Below, piece after piece: positions 55,920-64,000 of a stretch of 64,000 bases of DNA (within the stretch, counting starts at the first letter, position 1; each line of letters starts with the position of its first letter). A model generated the notes under the pieces. That model saw nothing but the letters and a program-made list of their open reading frames with translations, searched no databases and had not been told where the DNA came from. The position numbers and the translations under genes were made by a program. This stretch comes from Diatrype stigma (taxonomy: Eukaryota > Ascomycota > Sordariomycetes > Xylariales > Diatrypaceae): assembly GCA_022225965.2 (NCBI GenBank), contig JAKJXP020000092.1:62001-126000 (forward strand). Direction: 5' to 3'.

Positions 55920-57367
55920 GGTGGCGTATATGTCGATAGTAACGGTATGAGTAGGTTTTGAGTTAAACTGGATGGTAGCTTCAAAGTCGTGCTGGCTAAG
56001 CTTCTTTCACTCTGTTGGGTGGTGTAGTGTAAGACTGTAAGACTGATGGAAAGTCATCCAAAAGCCAAGCACCACTACGTCGGTCCATCATGAAGATATA
56101 TATCTGATCCAGAACCCAGCATAGGAAGAGCGGTCTAGCCAGCATAGTGGTTTTACTTTAAGATCCTGATGCCAGGAACGCAATAGGCGAGGCCGCGAAT
56201 AGCGGAGCCCGAAATCTGATCTCAGCCCATGATTCCGATACGCCCAAGAAGGAATAATGTCGTGATGTGAGACGGTCTTTTTTCATTAGGCCCACGGGTG
56301 CTGGCGCGAAAGGGAGCGAGCCGCCTTGGTGGGGCCTTAGCTTCAGCAGTCTTGCGGCGGTGCAAAGCCGGAAATGCCCGACCTGTGCCCACTACAGCAA
56401 CCGTAGGATCCCGGGTCGTCCCATCTGCAATCAGGAGACGTACCGTCGTCTTTCGCCTTCGCGCGCACCACTCGCGTCTCGGCCTTCGCTGGGAGTGGGA
56501 ATTCATGTGAAAATTCATCTGATGCCCCTGGAAATCGTTTTCTAGTGCCGGCCCTGGTGATACGAGGCAGGACACTAATAGATTGCGTACATAAGTACGA
56601 TGCAGGATAAGTTGTTACCTACCTAACAGCAGCATAATGCAGGCTGATAGCAGTAGCTACATGTAGTCTATATGTAGTCTAACGTGTATCGTCCTTAAAG
56701 TAGGTAGTCCTGTCAAGATTGGAGATGTCTATTGCGGTGAAAGACGATATCTTATATTCGCCCATTCGGCTTCCGTGATACATCTGTATAGGTGCCGACG
56801 TGCTTATGTGTCATTGAATATTGAACGGCCAGATTGTATGAAGGTAATAGCCTGGAATCCAACGATCCAAATATGACACGGACTTCAGGGCCTATCAAAT
56901 TTTGGGTCTTGCAAGTTAGTCATGAAACGCATTGAAGCCCAAGTCTAACCAATTGATCCTATGTTCCTATTTTCTACTCGGTTTGGGAGTTGCAACCTTG
57001 AAGTCTTCAAGCCTGAACTACCTAAACTACCTACCTAGGTAGGTATAGCTTGTTACTGATTACCAGTGCCGTCAAGCCAGAACTATGCGGTGGGGTATGC
57101 CTGTACGTACATACATAGTGCGCGCATACACAGCCACGACAGCTCGATGAAATCTCCAACCCAGCCACAGTTGCGTCCTACCGCACCGGTAAGCACGAGA
57201 AGTCACGCAATGCGCGCCAGCACGAATCATGGGACCCAACGGTCATCTTCAGTTAGTCGAGAGGCTCCCTGGCTTGAGCTTCTCCTCACTGTTTAAACTG
57301 TAAACATCTCGTACGTAGTCGGGCTTCAGGCCAGAATATTGTAATTTACGCAAACTGAACCGGCAGC
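55920..57367. other. 1.4-kb intergenic region upstream of the cystinosin gene
   Basis: A GC-rich patch (56280-56500) is open in several frames, but none starts with ATG plus a recognisable domain. An 18-bp palindrome lies at 57028-57045. No gene annotated. Confidence 0.45.
57028..57045. repeat. 18-bp perfect palindrome TACCTACCTAGGTAGGTA
   Basis: Longest member in this window of the CCTAGGTA intergenic motif family. It lies about 320 bp upstream of the cystinosin start codon. Confidence 0.85.
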
Positions 57368-58305
57368 ATGAACTTTCTCGAATTCTTGTCGTACATGTTC
57401 GGGTGGATCTACACGACATGTTGGTCCCTGTCGTTCTACCCGCAGCCCATAATGAATATGCGGCGGAAATCCACAGCAGGGTCGGTTGTTGATTTCCCCT
57501 TCATCAACACCCTCGGTAAGTCATCAAACCCTTTCTGTATTGCCTCCCCGAATCTACGCGCGCTTGGGAATTTTGTCTACCCCAGCCAGCCATGTTCTCT
57601 AACCTTTGATTATCCTTAGGCTTCCTTGCCTACTTCATATACAACTGCGCCCTTTACTGGTCGCCCGTCATACGCCACCAGTATGCACTCCGTAATAAGG
57701 GGCTCACGCCGACCGTCGCGTTCAATGACATCATCTTCGCCGGACACGCGACGCTCATCAGCTTCATCCTGGTGACGCAGTATTTCCTACCTTCGCTATG
57801 GGGGCTCGAGAAGGCGACTGGGCGGCGGCCCTCCCGCACCATCCTCGGCATCTTTTTCGGCTCCTTCGTCGCCGTCAGCGTCATCGCCCTCGTTGTTTCC
57901 TCGATGCCCCCCGATGCCGACCCGAAAACCGCGTGGGCGTGGCTAGATGTCGTGTACACCATGTCGTACATAAAGCTCGTTGTTACCGTCATCAAGTATG
58001 TGCCACAGCTGCTTCACAACTTCCGGAACAAGTCTACGAAGGGGTGGGCGATCGGGGGCATGCTACTGGACTTTATCGGCGGTGTCCTGAGCATTGCGCA
58101 GCAGGCGATAGACTCCTATCTGCAGCGCGACTGGTCGGGAATAACGGGTAATCCTGTCAAGTTTGCGCTCGGCAATGTGAGTATGCTATACGATGTGTGT
58201 TTTATTGCACAGCATTATATACTGTATAGAGACGACAACCCCGAAAGGGACGACGAACGGGCAGCTCTCCTAGGAAGGGGTGAAGAGGATAGGAGGCTGG
58301 ACTGA
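57368..58305 (+). CDS. ERS1: Cystinosin-like lysosomal/vacuolar cystine transporter
   Basis: Exons 57368-57515 and 57620-58305 give 277 aa; the 104-nt intron runs GTAAGT..CTTAG. A seven-helix PQ-loop transporter, it exports cystine with protons from the vacuole. The two PQ motifs are at SFYPQPIMNMRRKSTAGSVV and VIKYVPQLLHNFRNKSTKGW. Further family blocks are FPFINTLGFLAYFIYNCALY, GWAIGGMLLDFIGGVLSIAQ, and NPVKFALGNVSMLYDVCFIA leading to QHYILYR. The C-terminal tail is short and acidic. Yeast Ers1 is the assumed orthologue. Confidence 0.93.
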
Positions 58306-58843
58306 AGCGATTTAGCCTAGGAGTACTATGTATAAATACCATGCGTCTTGATCAGGGTCGCATTATCGCCCCGCCGCAATATATATCTAGAAACTACGTA
58401 CGACCTAATTCCTATTAACTAAATTCTGGCCTCTAGTACTACGTGAGTCCATGACACATGTGAAGGACACTTGGTGAAGCCGGGGACTCCATATAACAGT
58501 AATTCAGCCACATCATGATGACTATCACAGCACGCTACTGGTAGGCAAGCACTATAAATAAACGGGGCGGACGGGGTTAAGATAAGGTTCTATCCCACCT
58601 GCTATCGCACCAGAGTTGTGGGGCGTGCGTTGTGCAACTTGGAATCGAGTTCCACGCCACCACGACTTCGACCACTAAGTTAGCACCTATTATTGTACAT
58701 ACAACCTCCAGCTTCACGACATCACCAGCTACTCAGTCCAACATCAGGCCCCAAAAGCCGCAGAAAGAGCTATCACGCTCTGCCCTGTATTGGATGCTAT
58801 TCCTCCTACATCCTCTGCATCGCCTCCGCCTCTGACCACCGGC
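58306..58843. other. Intergenic region upstream of MGM1
   Basis: 538 bp between co-oriented genes. An AT-rich start is followed by a C-rich leader near the ATG. Nothing else recognised. Confidence 0.5.
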
Positions 58844-61800
58844 ATGAGCGGACGGCTTATAGCAGCGGCCGGCCGCCTCCCGGCCACGAGGTCCGCCACT
58901 GTTCGAGCTGCCCGACAATATCACCAACTACCCTCCGGCGGCCTACTGCGAGCAGACGGTGCCGTGAGGGCCGCACGACGACGGATATGGCTCCCTGGGA
59001 ACTCGTTCCACAATGCCGTCATCTCCCGCAACGCCTCCTTTGCGCGTTTCCTCCCTAAGCTAGCCGCCAAGTTCATCAGAATACCTGCGATGGCTGGTGG
59101 TGTCATGATCGGCGGCCTGGCCTGGATCCAGTATCAAGCTACACGTATGTCACCACGATTATCTCTAGGCACATAAGATGTCCGAAGATGACAGAGTCAC
59201 TGACTACTATACAGAGGCGGGTAACTACGCCTGGGACTTGGTTAGCACGACGACAGGCACCATCTCGGCTACAGCTACAGGTCTATTCGACGGCATAAAG
59301 GATATAGCGGGTCAGACAAAGCAGGGATGGGAGAACACAAAAGAGCAGGTTGAAATGCCAGAGTGGATACAAAAAATCCTTCGACTTCAAGAGGAGATAG
59401 GTACGGGCAAGGAAGGGGGCCCAGGGGGGGACGAAGAACCCCCGAAGCAAAGCAGGACGGGTGCGGCTGTTGCTGGAGCTTCCGCTGCAGCATATGGCTA
59501 CGAGCAGTCCGATGACGACCCTCGACATCCGGACGAGGTTGCAAGGGACGATCAAATGATGGTGCTCACCAAGAAGATGATCGAGATTCGAAACATCCTA
59601 GCTAGGGTCGGACAGACGAGTGCTCTCACCTTGCCATCTATAGTCGTTATCGGATCGCAGTCCTCGGGGAAGAGTTCTGTCTTGGAAGCAATTGTGGGAC
59701 ATGAATTCCTGCCGAAAGGGTTGAACATGGTCACCCGAAGGCCCATCGAGTTAACACTAATTAACACCCCGGAATCCAAAACAGAATATGGCGAGTTTCC
59801 TGATCTTGGCTTGGGCAAGATTACCGACTTCTCTTCCATCCAACGCACCTTGACTGAACTAAACCAAGCCGTCCCCGACGCTCAGTGTGTTTCAGACGAC
59901 CCGATCCGCCTTTCGATATCCTCGCCCAACGTTCCTGACTTATCTCTTATTGACCTCCCCGGGTATATCCAGGTCGTGGGGCAAAACCAACCTCTAGAGC
60001 TCAAGCAGAAGATCTCAGAACTCTGTGACAAGTACATACAACCACCGAATATAATTCTCGCCATCTCTGCTGCCGATGTGGACTTGGCGAACTCGGCGGC
60101 ATTACGAGCCAGCAGGAGGGTAGACCCCAGGGGTGAGCGGACAATCGGCGTAGTCACCAAGATGGACCTAGTCGACCCGATCCGGGGCATGGAGGTGCTC
60201 ACAGACAGGCAATATCCCTTGCGGCTAGGTTACGTCGGTGTCGTCACCCGCGCACCCTCGACAGCGACTATCCTCTTTAAGAAAGGCAACTCAAACCTTT
60301 CTTCCGCTATCATCAAGAACGAGAATGCGTTCTTTTCGGCTCACCCTCTCGAATTTGGTCCCCAAGCAGAGGTTCAAGTTGGTACTTCAACATTGAAGAA
60401 GAAGCTCATGCACGTCCTAGAGCAAACGATGTCTGCCAGCCTTACGGGCACCAGCGACGCGATACGACAGGAACTGGAAGAGGCTACGTACGAGTTCAAG
60501 GTCCAGTATAACGACCGACCTCTTTCCGCCGAGTCGTATCTGGCTGAGAGTCTAGACGCCTTCAAGCATTCTTTCAAGCAATTCGCTGAAGAATTTGGTC
60601 GGCCACAAATGCACGAGCTACTCAAGAACGAGCTTGATCAACGTGTTCTCGACTTGCTAGCAGCGCGATACTGGAATAAGCCTATCCACGACCTGTCTAT
60701 TCCGCCCCCCGAAATCGACAACCTGGTCGACCTCCCTACGGCTGATCCTGACTCCCCCTACTGGCGCAGGCAGCTGGATGCTTCTACGTCCGCTCTCACC
60801 AAGTTGGGCGTGGGCCGACTTGCTACCAATGTCGTAGCGAACGCGATCCAGTCTCACATCGACCAGCTCATTAGCCAATCCACCTTCGTCAACCACCCCT
60901 TCGCTAGGCAGGCGATCACCGAGGCCGCTTCCAGCATTCTCAATGAGCGCTTCTACAGCACTAGTGATCAGGTAGAAAACTGCATCAAGCCGTACAAGTT
61001 CGATATCGATATGGAGGAGCGCGAGTGGTCCACTGGACGTGATCACGTTCAGGGCGTCCTAAAGAAAGAACTGACTGCGTGTGAGGGGGCCATGACTAGC
61101 CTCGAGTCAGCAGTGGGAGGCAGGAGAAAGCTTAGAGAGGTCATGAACTTTGTCGACAAGGCGAGGAAGGGCGACATTCTCATCGAAGGAGAGACCCGCA
61201 GCGGTGCCGGTGGTTTCAGCGCGGCGCTTCTAGCCAAGGGTCAGTAACACCTCTAACCACCCCCTTTCCTCCCCAACCCTAGACTCCTCCCTCTACCGCA
61301 ATTCCGTACGTTCAAGTGCTAACGGATGTGGGAACACGACAGGTCGCGAAGCCATTTTCCTGCGCGACCGGGCCGACATCATCAAGATGCGGCTGTACGC
61401 GGTCAAGTCGAAGCAGTGCGCGACGATGAAGAACAAGTACGCGTGCCCGGAAGTGTTCCTAGACGCGGTGGCGAGCAAGCTGGCCGGCACGGCGGTGCTC
61501 TTCCTCAACGTCGAGCTGCTGTCCGAGTTCTACTACAACTTCCCGCGCGAGCTGGACCTGCGGCTCGGCCGCCACCTGGCCGATGACGAGGTCGAGCGCT
61601 TCGCCAAGGAGGACCCTAAGATCCGCCGCCACCTCGACGTCATCCGCCGCAAGGAGCTGCTCCAGCTCGTCCTCGACAAGATGGAGAGCCTCCGCCAGAT
61701 CGAGGGCGCCGCTTCCAGTGGCGCCGTCGGCGGTAGCGGTTTCGGTGGCGGTAGAGATCGCCTGCTGCCCTCCTCGAGGCAGAGAGGAGGGGCCGGCGGC

Positions 61801-61860
61801 GCCGGCAACGCCGAGAACAAGGAGCAAAAGCAGCAGCGCGGACGCTGGGGTCTCTTCTAG
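58844..61860 (+). CDS. MGM1: Mitochondrial dynamin-like GTPase Mgm1/OPA1
   Basis: Exons 58844-59144, 59215-61239 and 61343-61860 give 947 aa. Mgm1 drives inner-membrane fusion and cristae shape. The N-terminus is an Arg-rich presequence (MSGRLIAAAGRLPATRSATV) followed by a membrane anchor (RIPAMAGGVMIGGLAWIQY). A small Ala-rich stretch (about residues 184-196, AAVAGASAAAYGY) could be the rhomboid-cleavage segment that yields the short form. GTPase motifs: GSQSSGKSS (about 247-255), TRRPIE, DLPGYIQ and TKMD. The C-terminal assembly region ends RKELLQLVLDKMESLRQIEG plus a Gly/Arg-rich tail. Intron 1 splices to the distal CAG (YQATQAGNY), and intron 2 has a GTCAGT donor. The ATG at 58844 is the first in frame. 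Confidence 0.94.
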
Positions 61861-62965
61861 CTGTGGCTTTCTAGCTCTACCCTAGGCACACGGTGCTGAG
61901 CGTCAGCGTCAGCGAACGGCGGGCTTTGGGGTGGTTTTACAAAAAGATATGATACGTCGATACGAACGAATGGGATAGGAGTTTTATGCTGGGTCTTTAC
62001 TGTTTTTTTTCTTGTGTAGCGGGGTTTCTCTTTCCCCTTTTTTTCATCTCTATCGCGTCCTGTTGGGGACAAGACTGGGTCGGGCTCGGTGGTTCGAACG
62101 GTCTAGGTTCTCGTCACGTTATAGCGTTAAGTTCACAAAAAACAAAGCATTCACGCCTTTCTTGAAACCCTTAGGTACCTACAACTACTATGTTCGCTTC
62201 GTCGAAGATGTAGACTCTGATCATTTGGCTTCCTTTGTGATGGATATGGGATATATGGAATCAGGAGATCCGTCGTGAGGGTGTGTATTGGGGTTGATAT
62301 CTCTGCCCACCTGTCTACTTGCGTCCGATAGCCATGCCGTACCTTGAGCGTTGCTAGATTGCTGGAGTGTATATCATGATGCCGGCATACAGTCACTGAA
62401 GCAGATCGTCCGACACTAGGTTTAGCCTCGTGGCCAGTCTTGACCACATAGATCACTGTTATTTGTCTTCCCATAGTAACTAGCCATGGTGTACGTTCCT
62501 CAACTGCCTTGGTTGCTTTATTTCATCTTGCCTCTTTTAAACTAGCTAGCTCAAATAAAGCATAACGTCACTCGTGCGTTCTTTGAGAGCTGTATTGTAC
62601 GATCTAGCTGCTCATCTTGAGTATGTAGCTCATATTAGTAAATTGCAGCGTTGATGGTCAAGCTCGGGGTGTCTTTTCATGGAAAATCAATTTATTTTAT
62701 TGGTTGCCAGCTGATTCGCAGCCAGTATCTCCTTGAGGCTCTCTATCTATTGTACACTCAGTAGACGTCAATGCGTCTATCCTGTATGGGGAAGATCAAA
62801 TGAGCTATGGCGTGCCAGCAGACTCTCGAAAGTACCAACATACGTCCAGCCCCGTTACCAAGGTCGGCATATGTATGAGTGATCACACCTTGGTTGTGTG
62901 TAAATGGTGAAAAGCAAAGGCTCCTCTGAATTCTTCTGATGAAGCAGTGGTGCAAAGATGAAGAT
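61861..62965. other. Convergent intergenic region, MGM1 to Hsp70-like gene
   Basis: 1.1 kb, AT-rich. Palindrome TAGGTACCTA at 62172-62181. A GGTTCGAAC word at about 62092-62100 resembles a tRNA B box but stands alone. No gene recognised. Confidence 0.45.
62172..62181. repeat. TAGGTACCTA palindrome
   Basis: Second copy of the word also seen at 52742-52751. Confidence 0.5.
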
Positions 62966-64000
62966 TCAGTCCGTCTTGACTTGAAGGCTCGTGCTTCCGA
63001 GAACCTTTCCGTCAGAAACTATTTTCAGGTCAAGCGACGAGCCTGAAACCTCCATTTGGATCTTGTAATCGAATCGGCGATATTTGGTGCCCTGTTTACC
63101 TCGAACAACGGGTAAGTCTTCCACGGACACGGGGAGTTCCCAATCAAGTCTTGTTACGAGCAGGAGACCCTCGCCCGAACCAAACCTAGATGGAGGACTA
63201 GGGCTTGTGCTGCTGTAAATTGCATCAGAGCAGTGTCGGTCTTTGGTAGTCGTAGCCGAGAAGCTTGCATAGAAGGGGAATGACTTGGTATGGTTGGTTT
63301 CAACATCGTCTCCCTGATATTTCTCAGTAAGAATAAAACACCCGGAACTGGCAACGTAAACTTACTCGATTGATAGCCCATTGCATTTGATTTGTCGCTT
63401 GATAGAGGCCTTCCTTCTCATCCCAATACTTATCACGAATATCATGAAATTCCGCATCAAAGGGCTCGTAGAATGGCCACCCATAACTTAATCGGGAGAC
63501 TCTCGATTGGACTCGGACGCCCTCGTTCATTAGTCCATGTACTCGAGCACCAAACATGGCTGCTCCTCGGCAGATAGCAGACCACCTGTGGCTTGTCAGC
63601 GATTTCATACTATTCATTTTCCCAAAATTCAAACTCGACATACGGGTCATCTGTATCAGATTGTAGAACTTCCGTCACGCCTTGATAGTCCTCGTTAAGT
63701 GTTGAGTAGATGAATGGGCAGCGACCAAATCCACCAACTAAAATAATGAACTGTAATAACATTAGTTATAGGCCCAATAAGTGCAGGAGATAGCGCATAT
63801 CACAAGTCGATTTGATTGCATAATGAGCAAAAGGCTTGCCTTTGGATCCTTCAGGGTCTTCACTTTGACAGCTTGAACTTGGCTGCCGACTAGTTTGGTG
63901 ACGCCAGTTATGACATTTCTGAATACCCCGCGAAGATCGGAACTATTGTTGTCAGTCACATTCAATTCATGGGTGTTCCAGGATGTCTTGATGCGGCTTA
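62966..64000 (-). CDS. Hsp70-like (actin-fold ATPase) protein, 3' part only
   Basis: Partial: exons 63840-64000 (open to the window edge), 63644-63750, 63366-63585 and 62966-63313. The gene belongs to the fungal Hsp70-like family, whose members share the Hsp70/actin ATPase fold but lack the classical substrate domain. Seen: the nucleotide-binding loop FIILVGGFGRCPFIYSTLNE, DTDDPWSAICRGAAMFGA, VSRLSYGWPFYEPFDAEFHD, WDEKEGLYQATNQMQWAINR, and the closing beta-rich segment GDDVETNHTKSF onward. The intron at 63751-63839 appears to use a GC donor (AAG then GCAAGC) with an AACTAAT branch site and TACAG acceptor; this restores the conserved loop. The N-terminal ATPase half lies outside the window. 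Confidence 0.82.

Noticed and set aside
56222..56575. 117-codon minus-strand open frame in a GC-rich patch
   Set aside because: It starts with GTG, shows no family resemblance, and overlaps other open frames as expected in GC-rich DNA.
59145..59214. Alternative start of MGM1 at the ATG at 59178
   Set aside because: That ATG lies inside the first intron; splicing 59144 to 59215 joins the membrane anchor to the conserved QAGNYAWDL segment in phase.
62085..62105. B-box-like GGTTCGAAC
   Set aside because: No A box at the proper distance upstream; a chance match.

Overview
The window is nuclear DNA from a filamentous ascomycete. The genes carry short introns (about 48-220 nt, mostly GT..AG with CTAAC/CTGAC-like branch sites). 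The protein set is fungal: Vac8, Snf4, Dcr2, Trm61, Mgm1, Imp1, Ers1, a Zn2Cys6 regulator, a HET-domain protein, a CipC-like protein and a DUF3176 protein. Intergenic DNA is sprinkled with CCTAGGTA/TAGGTACCTA-type motifs. Gene content fits Pezizomycotina, most likely Sordariomycetes; I cannot name the order or species from sequence alone. No virus, transposon, rRNA, convincing tRNA or CRISPR array was seen.

Layout: 0.8-2.3 kb GPI-anchored GH76 mannanase (+); 3.2-4.3 kb mitochondrial IF3 (-), divergent from 5.0-5.8 kb inner membrane peptidase IMP1 (+); 6.4-8.5 kb VAC8 (-, 7 exons); a gene-poor stretch to 12.8 kb; SNF4 (+) to 14.5 kb; a large RhoGAP/coiled-coil protein 15.6-19.8 kb (+); NmrA-like oxidoreductase 20.6-21.9 kb (-), divergent from a Zn2Cys6 regulator 22.4-24.8 kb (+), then an MFS transporter 25.3-26.7 kb (+); DUF3176 membrane protein 27.6-29.7 kb (-); two ceramide synthases head to head, 30.6-32.2 kb (-) and 32.7-34.1 kb (+); RRM-like protein 35.0-36.1 kb (+); DCR2 phosphatase 37.5-39.4 kb (+); SmD3 40.8-41.3 kb (-); an unrecognised coiled-coil/disordered protein 42.0-44.0 kb (-); CipC-like protein 44.7-45.2 kb (-); HET-domain protein 47.0-48.9 kb (+); cysteinyl-tRNA synthetase 49.7-52.6 kb (-), divergent from TRM61 53.2-54.8 kb (+); F-box-like protein 55.2-55.9 kb (-); cystinosin/ERS1 57.4-58.3 kb (+); MGM1 58.8-61.9 kb (+); and the 3' part of an Hsp70-like gene 63.0-64.0 kb (-) that runs off the right edge.

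Most of this is ordinary housekeeping sequence. The parts most worth a second look are: the NmrA / Zn2Cys6 / MFS trio, whose two intergenic regions carry four CCGCGG sites; the head-to-head ceramide synthases, whose shared promoter holds a 12-bp palindrome and a 10-bp direct repeat; the two in-frame start codons of the cysteinyl-tRNA synthetase; a stop-free 102-nt intron in SNF4; a tandem A-rich decamer that abuts the IMP1 start codon; and the dispersed palindromic TACCTAGGTA motif family. Splice sites were assigned by eye from reading frame, splice consensus and family conservation. No convincing new defence or biosynthetic system was found.
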